Origin: Dactylosporangium sucinum
GTDB lineage: Bacteria > Actinomycetota > Actinomycetes > Mycobacteriales > Micromonosporaceae
Length of the DNA: 55,909 bases
NCBI RefSeq assembly: GCF_014647515.1
Contig: NZ_BMPI01000036.1
Span: forward strand, 1 to 55,909
Reading direction: 5' to 3'
Below are positions 23,163 to 30,799 of this stretch, piece after piece (within the stretch, counting starts at the first letter, position 1; each line of letters starts with the position of its first letter). The translations under genes were made by a program, and so were the position numbers. The notes beneath the pieces are model-generated. The model made no database searches, was not told where the DNA came from, and saw only the letters and a program-made list of their open reading frames with translations.

Positions 23163-23936
23163 CTAGCGGCCGCGCATCGCCCGCAGCAGCGGGATGGCGG
23201 CGATCTTCTCCTCGGTCAGCTCGTCCCAGCGGATCCCGCCGGCCGGGCGCGGCCCGCGCACGGGCCGGCAGTCGATGATCCGCTCCGGGGTGACGACGAG
23301 GTCGACCGGCGCGTCGTGCTCGGTGGTCGGGATCGCGCCGGCCGGCCGGACCTGCAGCTCGTGCACCGTCGTCACGACGAGGGTGTGCGGCCCGACCAGG
23401 CCGGCCGCGGCGGCCAGGGCGAACTCGAGGTCGGCGAACCCGCCGCCCTTGCCGAGCCGCGCACCGTCCTCCCCGGCGGCGACGCAGCCGGTGACGACCA
23501 GGTCGACCGGGGCGAGGCCGGCCACCGCGACCCGGCGGGCCGAGCGGGTCGCCCCGCTGATCGACGCCGCGGTCCGCGGCTTGTCGGCGAGGTGCGCGGG
23601 GTCGAGCAGGAAGAACGGGTCGGCCTCGGCGAGCCGCGGCACCGCCATGTAGACGACCTTGCCGTCCTCGAGGGCGCGCTGGCGCACGGGGAGCTGGGCC
23701 GAGTCGGGATTGGCCTTGACGGTGCCGGCGGCCGCCCACTCGGCCGTCCCGCGCAACCGCTCGGCGGCCGCCTCGGCGCCGGTGAAGTTCGTGATGCGTC
23801 CCTTGGCGCCGGGGAACCGCGCGACCCGCGCCGCGGTCAGCGCGGCCCACACCTCCTCGCGCAGCGCGGCCTTGGCGGCGAGCAGCTCGGCCGGCCCGCC
23901 GGCGTCGTGGTCATGGCGGGGCGCACGTCTCGGCAC
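23163..23936 (-). CDS. 5-formyltetrahydrofolate cyclo-ligase family protein
   Basis: A 257-residue protein of the 5-FTHF cyclo-ligase/MTHFS fold, slightly longer than the classical enzyme (about 190). Conserved-looking parts are LLAAKAALREEVWAAL at the start, VKANPDSAQLPVRQRALEDGKVVYMAVPRL in the middle, and the nucleotide-site segment LVVTGCVAAGEDGARLGKGGGFADLEFALAAAAG, where G-x-R-x-G-K-G-x-G-x-x-D is the family's ATP/phosphate motif. It would convert 5-formyl-THF to 5,10-methenyl-THF with ATP. The longer form also occurs in archaea and actinobacteria and has been less studied. Confidence 0.85.
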   Translation of the reverse strand: MPRRAPRHDHDAGGPAELLAAKAALREEVWAALTAARVARFPGAKGRITNFTGAEAAAERLRGTAEWAAAGTVKANPDSAQLPVRQRALEDGKVVYMAVPRLAEADPFFLLDPAHLADKPRTAASISGATRSARRVAVAGLAPVDLVVTGCVAAGEDGARLGKGGGFADLEFALAAAAGLVGPHTLVVTTVHELQVRPAGAIPTTEHDAPVDLVVTPERIIDCRPVRGPRPAGGIRWDELTEEKIAAIPLLRAMRGR

Positions 23937-23972
23937 GCCCCCACCCTACGGCCGCGGGCCGCGACCGGCCGC

Positions 23973-25142
23973 TCAGGGCCGCAGCTGCCGCTGCAGGACG
24001 ACCGCGGTGACCAGCACGGCGGCGCCGAAGACCGCGACCACGGTCCCGGGCGGCCACACCTCGGCCAGAGCGCCGCCGGCCACCAGCGTCACGCCCTGCG
24101 TGGTCGCGATCCCGGTGAGCAGCAGCCCGAACCCCTGCCCGCGGGTCTGCGCCGGCACGGCCGCCAGGAACCGCCGCTGCAGCCCGAGGTGGTAGGACAT
24201 GCCGGCGAACGCCAAGAAGCAGGCCACGGCCGCCGGCAGCACGGGCGGGCCGGCCGCGAAGAGCAGCAGCGGCGCCCCCAGGAGCAACGCCGCCGGCAGG
24301 GTCAGCCGGTCCTGCCGCTCGGGGGTCAGGAACCGGCCGAACGTCAGGTCCCCGACCAGCATGCCGGCCGCGCCGGCCCAGAACAGCGCGCTCGCGAGGG
24401 CGGCCGGGCCGTGGGCGGCGGCGTACGGCACGAAGGCGCCCTCCGCGCCCGAGGCGGCGGCCATCGGCAGCCAGTGGGCGAGCAGCAGGCCGCGGACCGC
24501 CGGGTCGGCGAGCAGCCGCCGGTTCGTCCGCCACGTCTGCCGCCAGGCGGCCCCGTCGGCCCGGCCCCGGGGCGGGCGGGCGCGCAGGGCGGCGCTCGCG
24601 AGGGTCGCGCCGGCGGCGAGCGCCGCGGCGACCCACAGCGCGGTGGCCGGGCCGGTGACGCTCAGCAGGACCCCGCCGGCCGCGTACCCGGCGAGCTGGG
24701 TGACGTAGCCGGTCGCGTTGTAGACGGCGCGCCCGAGCACGTAGGCGTCCTCGGGCAGCAGGTCGGGCAGCAGCCCCGTGCGGGCGGCGGTGCCGACCGG
24801 CAGCACCGTGCCGAGGGCGAGCATCACCAGCAGCATCACGGCCGGCGAGAGCAGTCCCGTGGCCAGGACCGCGAGCGTGGCGGCCTGCAGCGCGCCGACC
24901 GCGGCCAGGGCGCGCCGCGGCGGCAACCGGTCGGCGTGCGCGAGGAGGAAGACCGCGCCGACGAGGTACGGCAGCGAACCCGAGGCCAGCGCGAGCCCGC
25001 TCAGCAGCGGTGAACCGGTCCGCTCGAACACCAGCACGGCGAGCGCCACCACGGTCAGGGTGCTCGCCAGCGCGGTGCCGGCGAACCCACCGAGCACCAC
25101 GACGTACTCGCGGTGCCGCAGCAGCCCCCGGACCGTTTGCAT
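23973..25142 (-). CDS. MFS transporter
   Basis: A 389-residue major facilitator protein with about 12 hydrophobic segments, for example YVVVLGGFAGTALASTLTVVALAVLVF at the start, MLLVMLALGTVLPVGTAARTGLLPDLLP in the first half and GQGFGLLLTGIATTQGVTLVAGGAL in the second. A cytosolic loop rich in Arg (RARPPRGRADGAAWRQTWRTNRRLL) separates the halves. The start at 25142 (MQTVRGLLRHREY) is preferred over an upstream ATG at 25175 that lies inside a hairpin. It is likely a drug or metabolite exporter. It probably belongs to a separate transcription unit from the upstream methyltransferase. Confidence 0.85.
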   Translation of the reverse strand: MQTVRGLLRHREYVVVLGGFAGTALASTLTVVALAVLVFERTGSPLLSGLALASGSLPYLVGAVFLLAHADRLPPRRALAAVGALQAATLAVLATGLLSPAVMLLVMLALGTVLPVGTAARTGLLPDLLPEDAYVLGRAVYNATGYVTQLAGYAAGGVLLSVTGPATALWVAAALAAGATLASAALRARPPRGRADGAAWRQTWRTNRRLLADPAVRGLLLAHWLPMAAASGAEGAFVPYAAAHGPAALASALFWAGAAGMLVGDLTFGRFLTPERQDRLTLPAALLLGAPLLLFAAGPPVLPAAVACFLAFAGMSYHLGLQRRFLAAVPAQTRGQGFGLLLTGIATTQGVTLVAGGALAEVWPPGTVVAVFGAAVLVTAVVLQRQLRP

Positions 25143-25172
25143 CGACGCGATCCTATCGGCTCCGCGGTGGGC

Positions 25173-25228
25173 CATGATCGTGGGAACGTGCTGGCCGTCC
25201 CGACGACCAGATGCTTCCCACGATCATG
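25173..25228. repeat. Hairpin with CATGATCGTGGGAA arms, copy 1
   Basis: Arms CATGATCGTGGGAA (25173-25186) and TTCCCACGATCATG (25215-25228) pair over 14 bases, with inner CTGG/CCAG able to lengthen the stem. The right arm contains the stop codon of the methyltransferase, so it probably acts as a terminator. Related copies are at 42752 and 29522. Confidence 0.85.
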
Positions 25229-25853
25229 CGGGGCGGCGGGCGAACACCAGCGCGCCCGTCGCCGGCTCGGCCGGGTCGAGGAGCCACTCGGCCTCGACGG
25301 CGAAGCCCGCTTCGCGCAGCCAGGCGGACACCTTCGCCGGTGAGCGGCGGTGGACGTACACCCGCATCGGCAGGCCGCCGTAGCCCTCGGTCTTCAGGCG
25401 GGTGCTGTCGCCGGCATGGAAGCCGGCCAGCAGGACGCCGCCGGGGCGCAGGGCGCGGTGGAAGCCCTCGCACACGGCCGGCATCAGCTCGTCGGGGACG
25501 TGGATGGTCGACCAGTACGTCAGGAGGCCGGCCAGCGACCCGTCCTCCAGCGCGAGGCCGGTCATGTCGCCCGTCTCGAAGCGGGTGCCCGGGTGCGCCC
25601 GGCGGGCCAGCTCGACCATCGCCGGGGACAGGTCGATGCCGAACGCGTCGGCGCCGAGGCCGCGCAGGTGCGCGGTGACGTGGCCGGGGCCGCAGCCGAC
25701 GTCGGCGACCGGGCCGGGGCCGGCGAGCGCGGCGAAGAGGGCGAGGGCGGCGGTGAGATACGGCTCGCGCTCCAGCGAGTCGCGGACGAGCTCGGCGTAG
25801 TTGCCGGCGACCGTGTCGTACGAGGTGCGGGTGTCGTCCAGCCAACCGTCCAC
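25224..25853 (-). CDS. Class I SAM-dependent methyltransferase
   Basis: A 209-residue methyltransferase. Motif I PVADVGCGPGHVTAHL (about 50-65) binds S-adenosylmethionine; an acidic residue follows in GIDLSPAMVELARR, and later motifs are ETGDMTGLALEDGSLAGLL and HRALRPGGVLLAGFH. The GTG at 25853 is taken as start; the longer upstream frame has no similarity to the fold. The N-terminal TRTSYDTVAGNYAE is common in ubiE-like methyltransferases. The substrate is unknown. Its stop codon is embedded in the hairpin at 25173-25228. Confidence 0.87.
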   Translation of the reverse strand: MDGWLDDTRTSYDTVAGNYAELVRDSLEREPYLTAALALFAALAGPGPVADVGCGPGHVTAHLRGLGADAFGIDLSPAMVELARRAHPGTRFETGDMTGLALEDGSLAGLLTYWSTIHVPDELMPAVCEGFHRALRPGGVLLAGFHAGDSTRLKTEGYGGLPMRVYVHRRSPAKVSAWLREAGFAVEAEWLLDPAEPATGALVFARRPA

Positions 25854-25965
25854 GATCCGCCACCCTACAGCGGGTGCATCGGCAAGGTGACAGTGCCGTG
25901 GCGGGCGTCGGTCAGAATGGATGGCTCCGACCCCCCGATCGCGACCCGAAAGAGTGCGAAACGAT

Positions 25966-26319
25966 ATGCGTGCCCCCCGGACGGTTGTCACCGCCACCCT
26001 GACGTTGCTGATCGGCGCCGGTCTGGCCGCGTGCTCGTCGCAGGCCGACGAGCTCGAGCAGCAGCTGAGCAAGGCCGGCTACACGAACGTGTCGGCCGAG
26101 GCCGACTACGACACCACCACGAAGAACGGCAAAAAGAAGAAGAAGCTCGACGACTACGAGGCCACCGCCAAGGCCGGCAGCTGCACGGTGGAGGTCGAGC
26201 AGGACTCGGGCGACCACGACTACGTCATCGAGACGGTCAACGGCAAGGACGTCAGCTTCACCAACCTGACCGCGTCCGCGCTGATCGCCGAGCTGGGCAA
26301 GCAGGGCGTGCGCTGCTGA
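25966..26319 (+). CDS. Small lipoprotein (DUF4333-like)
   Basis: A 117-residue lipoprotein. The signal peptide MRAPRTVVTATLTLLIGAGL ends in a lipobox L-A-A-C with Cys23 as the likely lipid anchor. The mature part is short and hydrophilic, with a run of lysines (KNGKKKKKLDDYEATAKAG) and a C-terminal YVIETVNGKDVSFTNL. Two cysteines in the mature part may form a disulfide. The organisation resembles DUF4333 lipoproteins of actinobacteria, but this is a weak match. It is a surface or membrane-anchored protein of unknown role. Confidence 0.7.
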   Translation: MRAPRTVVTATLTLLIGAGLAACSSQADELEQQLSKAGYTNVSAEADYDTTTKNGKKKKKLDDYEATAKAGSCTVEVEQDSGDHDYVIETVNGKDVSFTNLTASALIAELGKQGVRC

Positions 26320-26348
26320 CCGTGCGCGTCCTCTGCTGCGGGGCTGAG

Positions 26349-26395
26349 CCGGTGGCGGGCGGCCCGAAGGGAAGGGAACGGCCGCCCGCCACCGG
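26349..26395. terminator. Strong bidirectional terminator hairpin
   Basis: Arms CCGGTGGCGGGCGGCC (26349-26364) and its reverse complement (26380-26395) pair over 16 bases around a 15-base purine-rich loop. It lies between the convergent lipoprotein and GH43 genes. Confidence 0.85.
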
Positions 26396-26401
26396 GGTCC
26401 G

Positions 26402-27925
26402 TCACGCCGCGGGCTCGCCGGACGGGACGGGGAGCGCGGTGCTCAGGGCCGCCGGCACGCCGAAGTTCGGGGTGCCGTCGGCGTTCCAGGTGAACTTCTG
26501 CGCGCGCGTGCTGCGGTTCATGTCGCAGCCGCCGCTCGCGGAGCTGTTCGCGTGGTACACGATCCAGTCCTCGGTGCCGTCCGGTGACTTGAAGAAGCCG
26601 TTGTGGCCCGGCGCGTACACCCCGTTGGCGTTGGAGCGCTGGAACACCGGGTTCGGCGACTTCACCCACGACGACGACAGCAGCGGGTCACCGCCGTTGT
26701 ACGTCAGCATGCCCAGCTTGTAGTCCGGCGTGGAGCAGTGGCTCGCCGAGTAGACGATGAACGTCTTGCCGCCCCGCTGCAGCACCTCCGGGCCCTCGTT
26801 CACGGAACCGCCGATGGTCTCCCAGGAGTACGTCGCCGTCGAGAGGGTCCGCCGGGTGCCGCTCGCCGTCCAGGGGTTCGACAGCGGGCGGATGAACATC
26901 GGCTGCGCGCCGTTGTAGAAGGTGCCGAGCAGGTACAGCTGGCCGTTGAGCTGCAGGATGCTGGCGTCCAGCTCCCACGTGTTGTCGGCCGTCGGGTCCA
27001 GCATGTCGGCCTTCCACGAGTACGGGCCCATCGGGTCCAGCCCGGCGCTCTCGAGGACGTGGATGCGTTGCGTGCCGAGGTTGTACGGCTCCTGCCCGGC
27101 GGTGTAGTAGAAGTACCACCGCTGCCCGTTGGGACCGTTGAGCAGGTGGAACTCGGGCGCCCACATGGTGCCGGCGCCGTTCGGGCGGGTGAGGTTGAAG
27201 ATCACGGTCTCCGGGGCGCTCTTCAGCCCGGTGAGCGTGGTGGCCTTGCGCATCGTGATGGTGCGGTTCCACGTCGTGGCGGCCAGGTAGTAGTAGCCGT
27301 TGTAGTACGTGAGCCACGGGTCGGGGCCCTGCGGGTCGAGCGGGTTGGTGAACGTTCCACCGCCACCGCCGCCGGTCCCGGGGTTGTACCCCGCCAGGCG
27401 CCACACGCGGCTCGTGGCCGTCGTGCACGGCAGCTGCACCAGCAGCGCGTTCTGGGCGGTCGAGTCGCCGGCTGGGGCGACGCACTTGCCCGAGTGGACG
27501 GCCACCAGGTTGAACGTGTTCGTGGCGCCCGAGACGGTCACCGGCTGCAGCCGGAACTGCTGGTTGGTCTGGCTGTTGCAGGAGTACTGGATGATCTGCG
27601 CGTTGTCGGCCGTCGACACGCCGCTGACGTCGAGGCAGCGGCCGGCCGCGACGGTCGCGACCGTGTACGTGTCGGTGGTGCCGGCGACGGGGTTGAAGGT
27701 GAAGTTCTGGCTCGTCGCCGACGTGCAGCTCTGCTGCTGCAGCTGCAGGGCCTGGGTCGACGCGCCGCCGGGGACCGTGGCGCAGCGGCCGTTGGCCTGG
27801 TTGACGGCGGTGCTCGTGAACGTCACCGGAGCGGCGGACGCGGGGATGGCGGGCAGCAGGCCCGCGACGACGGCCGTGACGGCGATGAGCACGCCGGACG
27901 ACCTGCGGACTTTCCCGGATGGCAT
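26402..27925 (-). CDS. Secreted GH43 glycosidase with N-terminal ricin-type (CBM13-like) domain
   Basis: A 507-residue secreted enzyme. Signal peptide about 1-31 (VLIAVTAVVAGLLPAIPASA). A ricin-type lectin domain follows (about 35-165) with repeated Q-x-W/F-like units such as SQNFTFNP and TNQQFRLQPV. After a glycine-rich linker (GTGGGGGG) comes the GH43 five-blade domain: NPLDPQGPDPWLTYYNGYYYL holds the general base Asp, MWAPEFH the pKa-modulating region, and TIGGSVNEGPEVL the likely acid Glu. GH43 members release arabinose or xylose from plant polysaccharides; arabinan or arabinoxylan is the likely target here. AGGGAGG precedes the ATG at 27925. Confidence 0.88.
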   Translation of the reverse strand: MPSGKVRRSSGVLIAVTAVVAGLLPAIPASAAPVTFTSTAVNQANGRCATVPGGASTQALQLQQQSCTSATSQNFTFNPVAGTTDTYTVATVAAGRCLDVSGVSTADNAQIIQYSCNSQTNQQFRLQPVTVSGATNTFNLVAVHSGKCVAPAGDSTAQNALLVQLPCTTATSRVWRLAGYNPGTGGGGGGTFTNPLDPQGPDPWLTYYNGYYYLAATTWNRTITMRKATTLTGLKSAPETVIFNLTRPNGAGTMWAPEFHLLNGPNGQRWYFYYTAGQEPYNLGTQRIHVLESAGLDPMGPYSWKADMLDPTADNTWELDASILQLNGQLYLLGTFYNGAQPMFIRPLSNPWTASGTRRTLSTATYSWETIGGSVNEGPEVLQRGGKTFIVYSASHCSTPDYKLGMLTYNGGDPLLSSSWVKSPNPVFQRSNANGVYAPGHNGFFKSPDGTEDWIVYHANSSASGGCDMNRSTRAQKFTWNADGTPNFGVPAALSTALPVPSGEPAA

Positions 27926-27940
27926 GGCGGATACCTCCCT

Positions 27941-28023
27941 GAAAACCTTTTCGGAATAGTTGCAGCGCCATTTCCTCGTGTCAATGCTGTGACATGGAAC
28001 ATCGGCACCCGAAAACATTTCGG
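27941..28023. promoter_or_regulatory. Upstream region of the GH43 gene with GAAA/TTTC palindromes
   Basis: On the minus strand a TTGACA lies at 27984-27979. GAAAA-CC-TTTTC (27941-27952) and CCGAAA-ACA-TTTCGG (28009-28023) flank it, and TGTCA-N6-TGACA spans 27979-27994. These could be operators for the GH43 gene; a matching -10 box is not obvious. The region also serves the divergent sigma gene. Confidence 0.5.
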
Positions 28024-28060
28024 CGTGTGACGTTCCGCCGGGGCCGCGCGTGTTGCTGGT

Positions 28061-28591
28061 ATGACGACGATCCATACGCTGGACGGCGTGCCCGCGCCGC
28101 CCGCGACCTCCGACCGGCCACCGGAGTTCGCCGACTGCTACGCGGCGCAGTTCCGGGTCATCGCGGCCCAGCTCGCCGTGTACCTCGGCAGCGTCGAGGA
28201 GGCCCAGGAGGTCACCCAGGAGGCGTTCACGCGGGCCTGGTCGCGCTGGAGCCGCATCGCCCACTACGACGACCCGGGCGCTTGGGTGCGCCGGGTCGCG
28301 TGGAACCTGGCGACGAGCCGGCTCCGCCGGGCCCGCACGGCCCTGCGGCACTGGCGCGGCCAGCGCCTCGAGCTCGTCGCCGGCCCCGGCCCGGACCGGG
28401 TGGCCCTGGAGGCCGCCCTCGCCGAGCTGCCGCCGAACCAGCGCCGCGCCGTCGTCCTGCACTACCTGGCCGGCCTGCCGGTCGCCGAGATCGCCGACCT
28501 GTGCCGGGCGCGCGAGGGCGCCGTGCGCACCTGGTTGTACCGCGCCCGCCAGACCCTCGCCCGCCACCTGGAGGTGTCCGACGATGCCTGA
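28061..28591 (+). CDS. SigE-family ECF-type RNA polymerase sigma factor
   Basis: A 176-residue sigma-70-like ECF factor. Region 2 is ADCYAAQFRVIAAQLAVYLGSVEEAQEVTQEAFTRAWSRWSRIAHYDDPGAWVRRVAWNLATSRLRRARTA and region 4 is AALAELPPNQRRAVVLHYLAGLPVAEIADLCRAREGAVRTWLYRARQTLARHL. This is the short form often named SigE family in Streptomyces/Micromonospora annotation. The next gene overlaps its end by eight bases and encodes a membrane protein that is probably its partner. It is divergent from the GH43 gene. Confidence 0.9.
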   Translation: MTTIHTLDGVPAPPATSDRPPEFADCYAAQFRVIAAQLAVYLGSVEEAQEVTQEAFTRAWSRWSRIAHYDDPGAWVRRVAWNLATSRLRRARTALRHWRGQRLELVAGPGPDRVALEAALAELPPNQRRAVVLHYLAGLPVAEIADLCRAREGAVRTWLYRARQTLARHLEVSDDA

Positions 28592-29123
28592 GCTCGACGA
28601 CCGCATCCGCACCGCGCTCGGCGCCCTGGCCGAGCAGGCCGAGCGACAGCTGCACGCGCCCGGCGCCGCGGCCGCGGCCACCGCGGGCCACCGCCGCCGC
28701 CTCGCCGGGGCGGGCGCCGCCCTGGCCCTGCTCGCGGGGGCCACCGCGACCGGCGCCTGGACCCTGTCCGACCGCCCGGCCGAGGTGGCCGCCTGCACCC
28801 CGGCGGAGGTCACGGCCTTCCTGCCGATCTACGGCGAGGAGGAGGCGAAGGCCGCGGTCGGGTCGGTCCTGTACGCCTCCCCGGAGGTGACGTCGGTGGT
28901 CTTCGAGTCGCGCAGGGAGGCGTGGGAACGCTTCAGGGTCGAGTTCGCCGACACGCCGGAGCTGGTGAACGCGACGACGGAGGACCAAATCCCGGCCTCG
29001 TGGCGCTTCACGCTGCGCTGCACGACGGACTTCCCGCCGGTCAAGTCCCGGTTGCTGGAGTCCACGCGCATCGTCGACGTGATCTGCCAGCGCTGCGAGC
29101 CGTCGCCCACCCCGACCCGCTGA
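28584..29123 (+). CDS. Membrane protein with an FtsX-like extracellular domain, candidate anti-sigma factor
   Basis: A 179-residue protein. It has a short acidic cytosolic N-terminus (MPELDDRIRTALGALAEQAERQLHAPG), one membrane helix (about 40-60), and an outside part. Residues about 88-145 (EAKAAVGSVLYASPEV, TSVVFESRREAWERFRVEF, TPELVNATTEDQIPASWRF) follow the pattern of the FtsX extracellular domain, but the permease's other three helices are absent. It starts within the sigma-factor gene and overlaps its end by eight bases. A small cytosolic region plus one helix is the layout of many ECF anti-sigma factors, so sigma control is likely but not shown. Three Cys residues in the outside part could pair. 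Confidence 0.8.
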   Translation: MPELDDRIRTALGALAEQAERQLHAPGAAAAATAGHRRRLAGAGAALALLAGATATGAWTLSDRPAEVAACTPAEVTAFLPIYGEEEAKAAVGSVLYASPEVTSVVFESRREAWERFRVEFADTPELVNATTEDQIPASWRFTLRCTTDFPPVKSRLLESTRIVDVICQRCEPSPTPTR

Positions 29124-29127
29124 GCGG

Positions 29128-29428
29128 TCAGCGGGAGTCGCGGGCGTGCGGCTCCGGGAGGGCGAACGGGGCGGCGGGCCGCCCCGGCCCACCAGTTCGG
29201 TGGCGATGGTGTCCGCGACCAGCGTGCCGTCGCGGTCGAGCAGCGCGTGAACGGCGTCGTACACGTCGGTCACCATCGCGGCGGCCCGGTCGCGGTCATG
29301 GCCGGGCCGGTGTCACACAGTGCCTGACGGGCCGCGGCCAGGAACCGCTCCGGGTCGGTCACCACCACGTCCCGGCGGGTGCGAACACTGATGACCATGC
29401 CAGCACGCGGGGCTACGGAATCGGTCAT
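29128..29428 (-). pseudogene. Frameshifted small gene
   Basis: Three consecutive reading frames together give one plausible protein of about 100 residues. It begins MTDSVAPRAGMVISVRTRRD with VVVTDPERFLAAARQALCD (start 29428). A shift near 29310 leads to RAAAMVTDVYDAVHALLDRDG and TLVADTIATELVGR, and a second shift near 29180 gives APFALPEPHARDSR with a TGA at 29128. No single frame covers it. It is therefore either a pseudogene or affected by sequencing errors. The function is not recognised. Confidence 0.55.
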
Positions 29429-29521
29429 GCCGACGAGTGTGATCCCAAGCCACGCTCGCACGACGTGCCGGGTCGGAGCGGGATCCCGGCGCGGCGGGGC
29501 GTCGATGCTCGCGGCTCGACT

Positions 29522-29576
29522 GCATGATCACGGAACTTTGTGTACCTCCACGACACAGAAACGTCCGTGATCATGC
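29522..29576. repeat. Hairpin with GCATGATCACGGA arms (variant of the CATGATCGTGGGA family)
   Basis: Arms 29522-29534 and 29564-29576 pair over 13 bases; an inner TGTGT/ACACA can extend the stem. It begins with the same CATGATC as the copies at 25173 and 42752 but then differs. It lies in the non-coding DNA between the frameshifted small gene and the opposing unknown gene at 29633, a region (29429-29632) where I see no gene. Confidence 0.75.
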
Positions 29577-29632
29577 TGCTCACCCTGCCGCCTCAGGCAT
29601 CGCACCCGCTTCGCGCAACGCCTTGCGCCGGG

Positions 29633-30007
29633 TCAGCCGAGGCCGGACAGGTCGCGGTACGCGCTGATGACCCAGCGGACCCGGTCGGCGAACTCGTCGG
29701 CCGGGAGCCCGGGCTGGGGCTGGGCCGGCCGCAGGCCCAGCGACCGGTCGGCGCGGCGCAGGGCCTCGTGGGCGGTCGCCGTCGCCTGCTCGTCGCGGGC
29801 CAGGTCGGAGCACTGCCGCGCGAGGTGCTCCAGGGAGGCCACCCGGCGGCGGGCGTCCGTCCACAGCGGCCGCAGGGCCGCCTCGACCCGGGCGATGCGG
29901 TCGGTCAGCTCGGCGCGCAGCAACGAGGGTTGGTCAAGGCTGACGAGGTGGACGCCCGTGCCGTCGCTGACGACGTGGAGCACGCCGTCCGGCTGGTCCG
30001 CGGCCAT
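29633..30007 (-). CDS. Hypothetical protein, 124 residues
   Basis: An uncharacterised, mainly helical soluble protein. It opens MAADQPDGVLHVVSDGTGVHLVSLDQP and continues in long Arg/Glu/Ala-rich helices (LRAELTDRIARVEAALRPLWTDARRRVASLEHLARQCSDLARDEQ), which may form a coiled coil, and a C-terminal ADEFADRVRWVISAYRDLSGLG. It is divergent from the STAS/HATPase pair, starting 58 bases away, and could belong to the same regulatory set. That link is position only. Confidence 0.6.
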   Translation of the reverse strand: MAADQPDGVLHVVSDGTGVHLVSLDQPSLLRAELTDRIARVEAALRPLWTDARRRVASLEHLARQCSDLARDEQATATAHEALRRADRSLGLRPAQPQPGLPADEFADRVRWVISAYRDLSGLG

Positions 30008-30065
30008 CAGTTCACTGTATCGACCGGCGCAACGGGGAGGGCGACGCGAATGGCATGATGGCCGC

Positions 30066-30401
30066 GTGACGCAGTTCGAGGCGCGGACGGCGACGGGCAC
30101 CGGCCGGGCCGTCGTGTCCCTGGCCGGCGAGTGTGACCTCGCCGTGCGCGACCAGTTCGAGGCGGCCCTGACGGCGGCGGTGCGGGCCGCGCCGGAGGTG
30201 CTCGTCGACGCCGCCGAGCTGCGGTTCCTCGACTCCAGCGGCGTGCACACGCTGGTCATGGCGCACCGGGCGGCGCAGGCGGAGGGGCGGCGGCTGCACC
30301 TGGTGAACGCGACCGGGGTGGTGGCCCACGTCCTGGAGGTCACCGGCGTCGCGGACCTGTTGCGCCCGCCCGGTGAGACCGGGGGAAACGGCCGTGGCTG
30401 A
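30066..30401 (+). CDS. STAS-domain anti-sigma factor antagonist
   Basis: A 111-residue STAS protein of the SpoIIAA/RsbV type. VVSLAGECDLAVRDQFEAALTAAV is the N-terminal strand-helix, and LVDAAELRFLDSSGVHTLVMAHRAAQAEG includes D-S-S-G, in which the serine is the usual phosphorylation site. It would bind a kinase-type anti-sigma factor and free a sigma factor when unphosphorylated. The GTG at 30066 is the first start in front of the domain. The end overlaps the following HATPase gene by eight bases, so the two are a partner-switch pair. No sigma-B-type sigma factor is next to them. Confidence 0.88.
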   Translation: MTQFEARTATGTGRAVVSLAGECDLAVRDQFEAALTAAVRAAPEVLVDAAELRFLDSSGVHTLVMAHRAAQAEGRRLHLVNATGVVAHVLEVTGVADLLRPPGETGGNGRG

Positions 30402-30762
30402 CACGGCGGGGTATTCGGCGATCAGCGACCTGCGGCCGCTGCGTGAGTTCGTCGCCGCGCGGGCCCTCGCGCTCGGGCTGGCGGCGCCGCGGGCCGACCT
30501 GCTCATGCTCGCCGTCAACGAGCTGGCCACGAACACGCTGCAGCACACGACCGGCGGCGGCACCGTGCGGGTGTGGGCCGACGCGTCCGGGCTGTGGTGC
30601 GACGTCGTCGACCAGGGGGCGCCGCGCGCCTTCGGGCGCGCCATGCCGCCGGCCGAGGCGATCGGCGGCCGTGGCCTCGCGATCGTCGAGCGGATCTGCG
30701 ACGACGTCAGCGTCTTCACCGCCGCCGAGGGCACCGTCGTCCGGATGCGCCTCGACCTTTAG
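30394..30762 (+). CDS. ATP-binding protein (RsbW-like serine kinase/anti-sigma factor)
   Basis: A 122-residue GHKL ATPase of the RsbW/SpoIIAB group. The N-box is LLMLAVNELATNTLQHTTGGG, the G1 area is VVDQGAPRAF, and the later G-box is AEAIGGRGLAIVERICDDVSV. The GTG at 30394 has a strong GGGGGA upstream and overlaps the STAS gene. It should phosphorylate the neighbouring STAS protein and/or hold a sigma factor. The target sigma factor cannot be named. Such orphan kinases are abundant in Streptomyces and Micromonosporaceae. Confidence 0.88.
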   Translation: MADTAGYSAISDLRPLREFVAARALALGLAAPRADLLMLAVNELATNTLQHTTGGGTVRVWADASGLWCDVVDQGAPRAFGRAMPPAEAIGGRGLAIVERICDDVSVFTAAEGTVVRMRLDL

Positions 30763-30799
30763 CGCGGCCGCCGCCCGGAAGCCCGGTGGACCGCGGGCG

